From Pelargonium nanum (lineage: Eukaryota; Streptophyta; Magnoliopsida; Geraniales; Geraniaceae): DNA of 45,481 bases. Below are positions 1-14,882 of the stretch, piece after piece; within the stretch, counting starts at the first letter, position 1; each line of letters starts with the position of its first letter. The stretch covers positions 1-45,481 of the forward strand of contig JAYMTF010000206.1 of the NCBI GenBank assembly GCA_036897485.1. The letters are read 5' to 3'. Position numbers and translations under genes: made by a program. Under the pieces are notes generated by a model. It worked only from the letters and a program-made list of their open reading frames with translations. It was not told the DNA's origin and ran no database searches.

Positions 1-602
1 TAATAAAAATATAATATATAAAGTTTTAAGAAAAATTTAGAAATAAAAATCAACCTAACATGTCAAATATTTTCTTAAATTAGCTAGTTATTTGTATACA
101 ATTTACTCGATTTAACCCCTCAAAGCAAGAGGCACAAACACTGAGTTATTAGCCGTTATGTCGTTAATTTCAATTCTCATAATTAAAAAAGCAAATCACA
201 AATACTTTTCTTATATAATTCTTTTGCCTAATATATATAACATTTTTAAATTATTTATTATATAAACTTAATACGATACAAATAAACTTAATCGATCCGC
301 AATAAACCAACTCTTCAAATTCTAAAACTATTGCAAAACAAGCAAACTAATGACTCATGCTCCAATGCCAGCTCTTTAATATGGTCCCATACATTTTAGT
401 GAGTTTTTTTTTTCTTCTGAAATTAGGCTCATGACTAATATTCAACTACCCATTTTTTTGTGGACCCAACCCTCCTTTAAATAAAAATAAAATAAATAAA
501 ACTTGCCTATATAATGTCAAGCCATCTCTCATTCTTGCTTCAAAGTGCCCAACCAACAACATAGTTCATAGCACATCTCTTTCCAAAGGTCTCCAAATTA
601 AT
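1..602 (+). promoter_or_regulatory. Upstream region of the GDSL gene with TATA box
   Basis: AT-rich non-coding DNA without a credible reading frame. A TATA-like box (tatataat) lies at about 508-515, roughly 90 bp before the ATG at 603, so transcription probably starts near 540. The stretch just before the ATG is pyrimidine-rich, as is common in plant 5' leaders. No other element is recognisable. Confidence 0.55.
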
Positions 603-3057
603 ATGGCTTCTTCATCACTTTCTTTTTCTTCTTCTTCTTCACTACCCATGTTCCTAGTCCTAGTGACCTTGTCACTAGGGCACTTCATTGCGAAATCCGA
701 GGCGAGAGCATTTTTCGTGTTCGGGGATTCGTTGGTAGACAATGGCAACAACAATTTTCTAGCCACCACAGCCCGTGCGGATTCACCCCCTTATGGCATT
801 GACTTTCCTGATCGTCGCGCCACTGGTCGCTTCTCCAACGCTCGCAACATTCCCGACTTCATCAGTAAAACTACACTTCTAAACTTTTTAAATTTGAATA
901 TGTAAATAAACGTCTACATATAAAATGACTCACTCGCTAACAAAATGACTTTTTTTTTTTGCTTTTTTACTTAGGTGAGGCTTTGGGCTCTGAATCCACA
1001 TTGCCATACCTGAGCCCGGAGCTCAAAGGGCAAAGGCTACTCGTTGGTGCCAACTTTGCCTCCGCGGGAATAGGAATCCTCAACGACACTGGCATTCAGT
1101 TTGTAAGACCCTTTTAACTGTTATCAAATTCAGAGTTAACATATCGAATGGGAGGTCTGGTTGGTGCTCGTGGATCATAAGCCCAAACGTGCATATAAAA
1201 CCCGACCCGCCCAAATGTGGGTCGGATGTCAAATGCTCCCGAGTTTAGATCTAAATTGGCAACTCCAACTGCACTACATTTGATACATCTGACTCAATAA
1301 CCTATTGTTTATTTTATTTTTTTGCAGATAAACATTATAAGAATATCAAAGCAACTAAAATATTTTGAGCAATACCAAGCAAGATTGAGAGATCTGGTTG
1401 GTGCAGAGAGGGCTCAAGAAATTGTGAATGGAGCTTTGGTTCTGATAACACTTGGTGGCAATGATTTTGTTAATAATTACTATTTGGTCCCAGTTTCTGC
1501 AAGATCTCTCCAATTTTCTCTCCCAAATTATGTCAAATATCTCATCTCAGAGTATCGGAAAGTTCTTCTGGTAATATTTTGAACTACATCAATGTTTTAA
1601 AAATTGGACCGATTGATTAGACATTTTTGGTCAGATCCCGTCACATCATTTTTAAATGACTTACGAGATAACTTTTTGTTTTCGCAGAGATTACATGAGC
1701 TTGGAGCTCAGAGAGTACTAGTGACCGGAACGGGTCCAATGGGATGCGTCCCGGCAGAATTGGCACAACGAAGCTTAAACGGCCAATGCGTGCCCGAACT
1801 ACAACGAGCTGCGGCTTTGTTCAATCCGCAGCTCACGGATATGATCAACGATATCAATAGAGAAATTGGCGCAGATGTGTTCATCGCTGCGAATACGCAA
1901 CAAATGCACAATGACTTCATCAACAATCCTCAGCAATTCGGTAATAAGAAAATATATGCCTTTATTCATAGAATAAGAAAAAGATTAGGAATTAAAAAAC
2001 AAAAGGTGTATCCTCAATTTGGGTAATTAAGAAAAATCTTTGGAAGAGTAAATGAGAGACCATCAAGTCAAAACTCAAAAGAGATGGTACAAGCTAGGGT
2101 TAATGGGACAAAAGGGTCCTATAAATTAAATTTGTCTCTAAATTATAAATGCAAACACCATAAATAGTAGTGATGATGACTAATTTGAATCAATGTTAAA
2201 CCATACCAATTTGATAGAAAATGATGACTTTCATAAGTGTAGTTTACACAACTTTTTTGGGTAAAGTAGTAATTAGGGTAACATTTTTTTATGAGTAAAA
2301 ATAGGACTGATCTGAACAGTTTAGTACCGATTTGACAAAGTAGTTGAAAATTGAGTTTGATATGACTTCAATTTACTGTGTGGTATGACCGGTCAAATCT
2401 TAATTATTCAACACACTAGATCAACCTTATTGCTGGTTGTTAAAAATCGAGTCAATCCGACCAACCTTGTCAATCTCAAACAAAATTGTTTAAAAACCGA
2501 GTCTTACTCAACCATATTTTTTTCTTTGTCACAATTCAATTCATTGAGTCAATAGATCGTCCAACTCTATTGTTAGTTGTTAACCCCGACCGTTCTTGCC
2601 AATATAATCGTGGGACTAATTTGGTTCATGAACGACTGTCCAACAAGTCTATTCAAAAACCGAGTTCGATTCAATCATATCATCTTTTCAATTCACCGAG
2701 TGGTCCAATTTATCAAAACTAACTGAGTCAGCATACCACTTCGACCCTAATTCATGTTTTTAAACATCGATTCGAATAACGCTCCTAACTAAATACACAA
2801 TGTGGATGTCTTTTGCAGGATTTGTGACATCAAAGGTAGCATGTTGTGGGCAAGGACCCTACAATGGATTGGGACTATGCACCATAGCCTCCAACTTGTG
2901 CCCTAATAGAGACCAATATGCTTTTTGGGATCCATTTCATCCATCTGAGAAGGCTAATAGTATCATTGTTCAACAGATTCTCACTGGAACCACAGAGTAC
3001 ATGCATCCCATGAACCTCAGCACCATTTTGGCCTTGGACTCTAGGGTTAGGGTTTGA
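603..3057 (+). CDS. CUS2: GDSL esterase/lipase, cutin synthase-like (CUS2/LTL1 type)
   Basis: Secreted GDSL hydrolase. The close family (CUS2/At5g33370, LTL1) acts in the cuticle, where cutin synthases polymerise hydroxyacyl-glycerols. Exons are 603-864, 975-1102, 1328-1570, 1688-1940 and 2819-3057; all joints are GT-AG and in frame, giving 374 aa, a normal length for the family. Residues 1-35 form a Ser-rich signal peptide. Block [16 protein letters not shown] places the nucleophile at Ser43. Block III LGGNDF is at 172-177, with its oxyanion Asn. Block V DPFHPSE holds Asp333 and His336. [16 protein letters not shown] is strongly conserved in this clade. Intron 4 (878 bp) and intron 2 carry repeat-derived DNA. 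The gene symbol is by resemblance; LTL1 is the nearest alternative. Confidence 0.85.
1131..1275. mobile_element. Degenerate hAT-like short element in intron 2 of the GDSL gene
   Basis: The interior is rich in cccgaccc and gtgggtcgg motifs and ends with ttggcaactcc. This matches the tagagytggcaa-type ends of the short repeat family scattered through the window. No target duplication is visible, so the boundaries are approximate. Confidence 0.35.
1941..2818 (+). other. Intron 4 of the GDSL gene with repeat-like DNA
   Basis: This intron is much longer than the others in the gene. From about 2300 to 2770 it holds several degenerate copies of a motif resembling aaaaaccgagtc, mixed with ggttgtta and tcaattca strings. 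That looks like an old transposon or internally duplicated repeat. I found no terminal repeats and no coding capacity; the 78-codon frame at 2486-2722 is chance. Confidence 0.4.
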
Positions 3058-3874
3058 CTCTCATCGGAAAACCAGAAAGCCCTAAGATTTGTCTATCTAG
3101 TCTATTTTTAGCTCTACTGTTGCAGTTCATGTCAATTTGGTTTAGTTTCGTTGGAAACTCAGGTTTGTTTGATGTTTAATGTAGTGTTGTTCCTATGTGA
3201 TCTTGTTGCTTGCTTAACAAGCAAACCCTATGAAATTCGAAAATTTTAAATAATCTAGGTAATGTACTAGTGAGTAGTGTTTGGAGTAAAATTGTTATCT
3301 TTATTATGTGACTTTGTTGCTTTATTTCCATTGTTTTATTTTATAATCACTCGTTCTCTTTTGACGCGCTTAAAATTTTCAATTCAAAAAAGTTGAAAAA
3401 AACAATATACGTGACATCATATGACTAAAAATAGAAACAAAGAATATTGCAAGCCCTAACAATAAATTATGACGAGAAATATGCACATTGTTATGAATAC
3501 GTCAACATGTGTCGCTCTCTGAAAATTAAAATGAAGATAGTTGTTTGATGTTTAAACATCAAATAGTGAAAGCATACATTAAAATAAAACTTTATCAAAA
3601 GATTCGAAACATGTCGACAAACAAACTACAATTAATATGATTTGTCTATTCATGTATCACATTTTTTTAGCACAATCGGTTAGAGGACCCCCAAGATAGT
3701 GCTGATAATTCAAGTTTCAAGTCGAGTGTTTCATTAATTGTTGAAACCGATGAATTTATGTAACTTATTGTTGCATTAATTGAGCATTAGGAGTTTCAAG
3801 ATCATCTTTAACTCTTCAAATTTTAGTATAAATTGTGACCAAAGCTTTGTTCCCCAAATAGCAAAAGCCACAAA
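3058..3874 (+). other. GDSL 3' flank and promoter of the next gene
   Basis: The first few hundred bases are probably the 3' UTR of the GDSL gene. The rest is AT-rich and holds no gene. A TATA-like box (tataaat) at about 3829-3835 lies only some 40 bp before the ATG at 3875. If that box is used, the next gene has a very short leader. Confidence 0.4.
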
Positions 3875-5299
3875 ATGATGCTATTGAGAGTGGCACTTGT
3901 GGCTCTATTAGTCTTTTTTGGGCAATCTCAATATATCCCTCAAGACCCCCAAATAAGAGAGTGTTGGTCATCTTTTTTTAGCATACAAGGATGTGTTTTA
4001 GAGATTTACACTTCACTTCTTCGTGTCCAATTTGGGGGTTTCAAAATTGGTCCAGCTTGTTGTAAGGCCATTTCTGAGGTCAGTGGCAATTGCTGGCACA
4101 AAATGTTCCCATTCCACCCTTTCTTCCCTTCCATGCTCACCGACTTCTGCTCCGGCGGATCCAGTCCGCATGGACCCGGCCTCCTTGGGACCGTGATGCC
4201 ACCATCACGGCCTGGTGGCCCAATCGGAATAGTAACACCACCGTTGCCGCCTAGTGGATCAGTCGGGGCGGTAACACCCCCATTGCCGCCTAGTGGATCA
4301 GTTGGGGCGGTAACACCTCCATCGCCGCCTAGTGGATCAGGGGTGGTAACACAACCGTCGACGCCTAGTGGATCAGTCGGGGCGGTAACACCATCGTCGC
4401 CACCTAGTGGCTCAACCGAAGTGGTATCACCACCATCACCACCTAATGGCTCAATCGAAGTGATAACACCACCATCGCCGCCTAGTGGCTCATACGGGTC
4501 GCCACCTAATGGATCAGTCGGGGCGGTAACACCATTGTCGCCGCCTAGTGGATTAGTCGGGGCGGTAACACCACCATCGTCGTCGCCTAGTGGATCAGTC
4601 GGGGCGGTAACACCACCATCGTCGCCACCTAGTGGATCAGTCGAGGCGGTAACACCACCATCGTCGCCACCTAGTGGCTCAACCGAAGTGGTAACACCAC
4701 CATCGCCCCCTAATGGCTCAACCGAAGTGGTAACACCACTATCGCCGCCTAATGGCTCATACAGGTCGTCGCCTAGTGGATTAGTCGAGGCAGTAACACC
4801 ACCGTCACCGCCTAGTGGATCAGTCGGGGCGGTAACACCATTGTCGCCGCCTAATGAATCAGTCGTAACACCATCGTCGCCATCATCATTGTTACTGCCA
4901 CCATCATCGCCGCCTAGTGGCTCATACGGGTCACTGCCACCACCATTGTTACTTAGTGTCTCATCGAGGGAAATGCCATTGTCCGTCTCCAAATCAATAG
5001 GAGAACTATCATCTTCATCATTGTTTGACTCTAACTCGCTCGAGGAACTACCGCCACCATCACCATCTAATTCCAATTTGACAGAGGAACTGCCGCCACC
5101 ATCTTCGTCCAACTCTGACTCATCGCGGGACTTGCTGCCACCATTATTATCCGACTATGAATCCTCATGGGAGTTGCCGCCACCATCATTGTCCGACTCC
5201 GACTCACCGGGGGAATTGCCACCACCTACCTCTGTTGGAATGATAACAAACACCATCTACACCACCAGAACCTACCAAGTGCTTACAACACCACCATAG
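3875..5299 (+). CDS. EC1/prolamin-like cysteine-rich protein with long Ser/Pro-rich repeat tail
   Basis: Intronless, 474 aa. Residues 1-19 are a signal peptide. Residues 28-95 match the Prolamin-like domain found in EC1/ECA1 gametogenesis-related proteins, with cysteines at 30, 40, 62, 63, 73 and 92 in the C-x9-C-x21-CC-x9-C-x18-C pattern, plus conserved ECW, ACCKAI, NCW and MFPFHP. From about 105 to 360 there are about 19 units built on PSGSVGAVTPPSPP, many with SPP or TPP triplets that could be hydroxylated and arabinogalactosylated. From about 375 to 460 a second repeat of the form ELPPPS..SDS occurs about five times. EC1 proteins are usually only 120-160 aa, so the tail is unusual. The product is probably secreted to the wall or apoplast. 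Start choice: first Met, directly before the hydrophobic signal; Met2 is equally possible. Function unknown. Confidence 0.75.
   Translation: MMLLRVALVALLVFFGQSQYIPQDPQIRECWSSFFSIQGCVLEIYTSLLRVQFGGFKIGPACCKAISEVSGNCWHKMFPFHPFFPSMLTDFCSGGSSPHGPGLLGTVMPPSRPGGPIGIVTPPLPPSGSVGAVTPPLPPSGSVGAVTPPSPPSGSGVVTQPSTPSGSVGAVTPSSPPSGSTEVVSPPSPPNGSIEVITPPSPPSGSYGSPPNGSVGAVTPLSPPSGLVGAVTPPSSSPSGSVGAVTPPSSPPSGSVEAVTPPSSPPSGSTEVVTPPSPPNGSTEVVTPLSPPNGSYRSSPSGLVEAVTPPSPPSGSVGAVTPLSPPNESVVTPSSPSSLLLPPSSPPSGSYGSLPPPLLLSVSSREMPLSVSKSIGELSSSSLFDSNSLEELPPPSPSNSNLTEELPPPSSSNSDSSRDLLPPLLSDYESSWELPPPSLSDSDSPGELPPPTSVGMITNTIYTTRTYQVLTTPP
4186..4935 (+). repeat. Tandem coding minisatellite of the Ser/Pro tail
   Basis: Units of about 24-42 bp are built on cctagtggatcagtcggggc followed by ggtaacaccaccatcg, present about 19 times with small indels in whole codons. 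Variants such as STEVVTP and SIEVITP recur as blocks, suggesting duplications of several units at once. The array keeps one frame open throughout, which argues for selection on the protein. The opposite strand is also open, a side effect of the repeat composition. Confidence 0.8.
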
Positions 5300-5746
5300 C
5301 AACCGCACAAACACCATCCAGTAAAAATGATCATCCATGAATTCAGATTCTCATGTTTTTGTTTTGCACAACCAAGAAAATGAATTGGCCAGAAATCTCA
5401 ACAAGTTCCAATATTATTTTCTTCACAGTTATAGATGGGTAAGTAATGCATTTTTATTCCTACATGGATGGATCAATGATCAATCCTAGTGAGGGCCATA
5501 ACCGAAACTCAATAGTAGACATGAAAACATAAATTATTGATTCATTCAATCAACCTTCATCGAGAACCCGCTATCATCACTACTTGTATTTTGTAGTTTC
5601 CACCACGAGAAAATGTAAAATACAGGAGGATCGAGAAAATTTGGAAAATGACCAAAACCCCATTGAATAAAACTAACCCGTAGTGAAAACAGCTTCTCTT
5701 CAAGATTTATTTGAACTTGTTGCTATAACAAACCAACCATCACGAA
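5300..5746. other. Convergent intergenic region
   Basis: This holds the 3' ends of two convergent genes, the Ser/Pro repeat protein (+) and the TPI gene (-). No gene or RNA is visible. Both 3' UTRs must lie in these 447 bp and might overlap. Confidence 0.5.
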
Positions 5747-9903
<4,157 letters not shown>

Positions 9904-11640
9904 AGCTGACGGAGAGAGAGAGAGAGAGGTTTGGTTTATTGCTATTGCTCTGTGGTTTCTGATAGTGTTTTTAGTTGGGACTGTGAGAGAGGGTTTGTGA
10001 GATTTTAGCTTTTCTGGTGTTTGCGTTGTGGTGATCGGAACTCGTGTGCGCCAAAAGATAATATGTGGTTGGTGCACTCGAGGCTGGGGCGCGTGTTAGT
10101 TTACGCTCTGTTTTGTATTGAAATTTGAAAGAAAAAACATTTTAAATACTATCTTCGTCCCTAAATATATATGTGGCATTTTAGTTACTCGTATGTGTGA
10201 ATTTAAATGAGTTAGGCTTCAATTTAATCGGGTCTGAGTCGAGCAATTCAACTCATTAAATAATCAAAGTCATGCGTCGAACCCGTTAAACTCAGTTAAA
10301 TATATTTATTATCCCACATGTGTAAGGATAAAACTATATAGTTTTTTAAGGAGGTGATGTAAACAAGAAAAAATACAAATTATATAAATAAAATATATTA
10401 GATAGTGTGAGCAATATTAAAGTATCTAAACATGTTGGACTGTCTTGGTGTCTACCTGTTTGTAAACAGATCGTAGTTGTGTCGTATAATTCAACTTACT
10501 TTATCATTTGATTTGGATTCAGTTTGACATTAAATCTATATACACAAGTTACAACTTTATCAAAATGAAATAAGTATTTGTTGAAAAACATAAGTTAATG
10601 TTTTACATTTCTCTGTTATTTCGTAAGTATGTAACGAATTTAAGTGATACTAATTTATTTATTATAAAAATACAAATAAATCACGTATTGACCATTTGAG
10701 AATTGTGATAGAGGGAGCATGTTTTCAACCATATGTACCAAAGGCAAAATGAATCTATTCATATCCATTTTTGGTTAAATTTTAAAGGGTTCCAATTCAA
10801 TGTTTCTTATATCCTTTATTTTCCTTGTCAAATTGGTCTCAAATCAGTTTCTATCCTTTAGTGTTTTCAGTATTTATTGTGGTCAAATATGTCTCCAATT
10901 ACATTCATAGCATGGTGACTATTTTGAAACAAAATAGATATGTATTTTTATAAATAAAAATAAAATGAATACTATACTAACGATTATGAAACGAAAATCA
11001 ATGTGAGAAAAGAATTGGCACAAAGTGTATATAAGAATATAAAACTAAATATAAAGAGAGGTAACAAAACCGACTCAATATATATAAACACATCAGAGAG
11101 TTTTCATAGTAGAACGTAATGTGAATGCCGCGATTGGTAAGACGCGCTATGGATGCGAAGGGGCAAGGATTAGTTTGGGCAGATGGTAACTAATGACTTC
11201 ACGGTTCTAGTTGTCGCTGTCCTTCAACGAGAAGACAATTTGGCACTGGTAAAAAAACCAAGGCTCGAGGTCGCCTGTATTTCAACGTCGTCGTTTTCAA
11301 CCACTTTTTCCGTTTAGCCTTTTCTATTCTTTTTTTAATAAATTTTGTATCCACCGGCAGATAATATTGAAAGTCATTCTCCTTCCGCCACGTGGTTTGA
11401 CAGAGTAAATAGGGGGAGGATTACGGATAGAGTGACCTGAACCTCAATGAAGCCTGTGGTGCAGGTAAACCTAGACCGTACACGTGTCGTTTTTAGATTA
11501 TCTATAATCTCCTAAACAAACGCTTTAACACAAATCTCTTGATCAAAATGTTAGTGTTTGTTTGGTAAAACTCAACCCTCAAACTTGGAGATATTTGAAT
11601 GAGTTGGATTATTAAAAGAAAATGAGTTTGATATAGAAAA
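9904..11640 (-). promoter_or_regulatory. TPI upstream and intergenic DNA
   Basis: Just upstream of the TPI start is a (GA)n/(CT)n tract at about 9911-9928, read as a CT-rich leader on the coding strand. The remainder is AT-rich. Around 11390 (cacgtg) and 11480 (acacgtgt) there are G-box-type motifs, but they are far from any assigned start. A 10195-10320 stretch with aacccgttaaactc strings looks like degenerate repeat DNA. No gene seen. Confidence 0.4.
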
Positions 11641-11664
11641 TTTACGCGCCACAGACTTGGGTGT

Positions 11665-11870
11665 CGCCAAGCGACGTTTGATGTCGCCGACGGCTTCGGA
11701 GGCAACCATTGGCGTTGGGCGCGCACAATGGCTTGGTGCGCCGTCGGGCGACCTCGGATATCACCGACGGCTTCGGAGGAGACAATTGGCGTTGGGTGCC
11801 CTCAATGACTTGGAGCGCCGTCGGGCGACCTTGGATGTCGCCGACGGCTTCAGTGTCGTACATTGGCACG
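11665..11870. repeat. GC-rich tandem repeat, 77-bp period
   Basis: The string gatgtcgccgacggcttc recurs at 11680, 11757 (as gatatcaccgacggcttc) and 11834, giving two successive periods of 77 bp. Between them the units share ggcgttggg, cttgg and gcgccgtcgggcgacc. The array is very rich in CpG inside otherwise AT-rich DNA. A 77-bp period is not a multiple of three, so the frames crossing it are not conserved protein repeats. Confidence 0.8.
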
Positions 11871-11879
11871 AGTAAATTT

Positions 11880-13240
11880 TAGGTAAAACAGTGACTGCTA
11901 AGAAACTCTTGTTCTACCTAACTTCAAATAAGCAGAGCTATTTACCTTGAAAAGAAAGGGTCAAAGCTTCTGGTTCGATTAATTGTTGGTCCACCTAACC
12001 TCTAATGAAATCAGCTTACATCTACATTCCTATTAGAGTTTGGCACACCATATATACTCGGGCCATCCAGTGTTTGAATTACAAATATCAAATGAGTGTC
12101 CTCTTTATTTTAATTTTTTTAAGAGAAATTAATTAGTGTGATATTTTAGTCTTTTATTCTCGTAATCATGTGTTGAAAAATTAACTAACTCATTATAAGA
12201 ATATTATTGACAATTCATGTATAACTAACTTTCATGAAGAAAAAAAAAACTTAATTGGAAATAAAAATACAAGTAGAATACTTTAGAGTGACACTCTCAT
12301 AACTTTTCTTATTATTGATCCTCATAAACATCGAATTTTCTTAATTCAAGCGGTACCTAATATTATCACAAGATTATTCTATGAGTGTTTCATTTGTTGC
12401 AAAGGTTACAATTTGTTAATACTAATATATTGAATTCTTCGTGTGTACCAAAATGAGTATTTTTTTATAGGCAGTACCAACAACACATTAAGGGGAACAA
12501 GTGTCTTAGAACGCTTAACCCAGTGGTTGTTGCCTGTTGGTACCAAAATGAGTATTCAATCTTCTATTGTTGTTGAGATTATGAATAAGTTAGTTAGATT
12601 TGGACTTTTAACAAACTCAACGAATTATAACTAATTAATGCAAAACTAACTAGCTATTAAGAGAAATTGAACACTCATTTTGTAACAAAAAGTTCAGAAA
12701 AAGTGGACCTTCATTTTGTGATTGGATGAGTGAATCTGGTGTGTGTGTGTGTATGGTGGCTGGCTGTAGGTCAAAGTTTAATGGTTGCCAGCCTTGAAGA
12801 AGAAGAAGAAGGTTTAGATGGTTACCTGAATTGAGCAGTGATTTCATGCAGTGTACTACTCTGTTGTCTCTGCAATTGCTGTCAAACAGAGCATCATATG
12901 CTACTGTCCAGAAATATTGTTCTAGAATTAGGGAAATATATATATAGAATTAATTTGAGACATTAAATATTTTGGTAAGATTCAGATCTCATAATCTGAG
13001 ATTTAGAGCAAAAATCCAAGAAAACAGTTGAAACAGTTTTAGGACTATGACCATGAGATACCATATGCTTGTGTGACAAAACAGCCATCACAAGCAGCAG
13101 TTTTCAGATATTTTTTTTGGATGACAAAACAAACTTGTGTGTGATTGGCCAATGCAATGTATGAGAGAGCTATACCCACAATTCCACATCACTGTATCTA
13201 TCACTTAATCCCCTTCACCGACAAAGGAAATGTGCTGTTC
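11880..13240. other. Intergenic DNA without recognisable gene
   Basis: AT-rich. A (gt)n tract lies near 12739-12752. No credible exon chain, RNA gene or element with ends was found. The small frames at 12443-12634 and 12650-12847 have no plausible protein features. Confidence 0.4.
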
Positions 13241-13243
13241 AGG

Positions 13244-13346
13244 TTAGGCAACCCACACATTTTCCATGACAAAACCCGGAGCTCCTTGCGGGTCAGATTA
13301 GGGTTTGTTCTTTCAATCTGACCCGAAATCCTAATTGCCAACTCTA
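13244..13346. mobile_element. Partial hAT-like short element
   Basis: Contains cccacacattttccatg, aaaacccgg and gggtcagatt, and ends with aattgccaactcta. This is the same end and interior type as the other short elements in the window. The left end is not clear, so this is a fragment or a diverged copy. Confidence 0.35.
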
Positions 13347-13699
13347 GCTCATCTTATATTAGAATATGTCTTTATTTTATGTTTTTTGAGATTTTAGATA
13401 TCTCAAGATTCATGGGATCTTTGAGTAGCCACTCAAATGAAGTAGATAAAAGATCTTTCCGAGCGTCCCACAGAGATATATGTGGATGCTACTCTACCTC
13501 CTTTTCCTCATTACTGTGGTCCCAAATGCCCTCCTTCCCATGGGATTTCCATACCGGCCTGTATCAGCCGCAATCGAACACCTCATAACCAGGCCTCTTC
13601 TTATTATAAGTTCATTTAGATGTTCTTAAAATCAGTTCCATAAGTTATGGTCTTTCATAGTTTCATGGGACTTTACTTTATACACAGACCCATGACAAA

Positions 13700-13875
13700 T
13701 AAAGCTAACAATTTGGACCCAAACCCAATCCAAGTTTTGCGGGTTCAGATCAACTCAAATTGGCCCAGTCATTTTCTGGGTCGGACTGGACGACCCACAC
13801 TCAATCCACACCCATGTGGATTAGGTCAAGATTAAGTATTTACAACTGGACTCGAAATCCGAATTGTCAGCTCTA
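13700..13875. mobile_element. hAT-like short element with matching ends
   Basis: The left end taaagctaacaatttgg pairs with the reverse complement of the right end, tagagctgacaattcgg. The flanks tgacaaat and taacaaaa agree at six of eight positions and may be a decayed target duplication. The interior has gggtcggactgg and acccacactcaa motifs of the family. Non-coding. Confidence 0.55.
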
Positions 13876-14882
13876 TAACAAAAATATATATAACTGGTTT
13901 GGGTATCAGTCGGCACCTATGTGCCTCAGTATTTACTATTAAATAACAAGAAATTTGATTACAAGTATGAGAAGAAAATGTAGGGTAAGAGCATACTGAA
14001 CTAACCTTTCAGCATGCAGATCAGATCCACCTAATGAATGTGTAAATACAAGTGAAAGCACCCAGCCAACTGGTTTCTATTCCAAAAGACCTGCACAAGA
14101 CAAGAGTATATCTCTACACAAATTAAATTGTCAGCGCTACTTCCAGAAATGATAAAGACAAGTGTCATAACAGAACTAGCAAGTAACAATCTTAAATTGT
14201 TATCACCAAGCTTAAATTCAAAAGAAAAGAAAAGACTTGTTCGTCAATTGATTTAAAATTTTCATATTCATATTGTGCAGCCCTTAACCCTTTAGAGAAA
14301 ATGATTTATTCCTTCACAGCATTCGTAACGACGTAACTATGTACAAAAGCGGTTGTTAACCATGAACTGAAAATAACAACACTGTCATTTAAATCATTGA
14401 ACATAAAAAAGAAAGGACTACCATTTACAACTACTAAACTAAAAATACATATTAGATAAGTCGCATAGATTCAACAGAATTAAAATGTTAGACCTAATTA
14501 ACCTGCCAACAAAGGGCTCCTCCAATCAAGAGCTTCATGTTTCCTACTGGCTAGTAGTGGCTACTATGTCTGTATATCACATACATCTATTATAATTCAA
14601 CCTCACCCACTTTTTTCTTCCCAACAGCCTGAACTAGCTCTGATGTTTCATCCCATATTAAGTATTTTCCTCAGGAAAAAAAGAGACCAGAAAGAGATAC
14701 ATCTAACCACACCATCCTCGATCACAGCTTTCACGCAGGAAAAGCCTGGCAAAACTGCCATTTCAGGTTCCACCTTCAACATATTAAAAGTTGGTTACTA
14801 CAACCGGAAGAATTGCATAACTTTCAACTTAATAGTAATGGGTCAAAGAGTGTGGAAATAACCATCCTCGATTTACCTTTTT
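13876..14882 (-). other. 3' flank of the bHLH gene
   Basis: This is downstream of the bHLH stop codon at 14883 and probably includes its 3' UTR. A possible donor (aaaaaaggtaaat on the minus strand) follows directly after the stop, so a 3' UTR intron is possible. Beyond that the region is AT-rich with no supported gene; the small plus-strand frames at 14643-15001 overlap the UTR and the last exon and are shadows. Confidence 0.4.

Noticed and set aside
1604-2026. 140-codon frame as a separate gene
   Set aside because: It contains exon 4 of the GDSL gene plus intron sequence on both sides.
4006-5112. 368-codon open frame on the minus strand (Gly/Asp-rich repeats)
   Set aside because: It is the exact complement of the Ser/Pro repeat gene. 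The plus strand has the signal peptide and the conserved cysteine domain, and the minus frame has neither.
9904-10077. Upstream in-frame Met extending TPI by 58 residues
   Set aside because: The extension includes the CT-rich leader and lacks transit-peptide character. Starting at 9903 gives the usual 315-aa protein.
12845-12895. microRNA hairpin around ctctgtt ... aacagag
   Set aside because: Only a 7-bp perfect stem with poor extension and no recognisable miRNA sequence.
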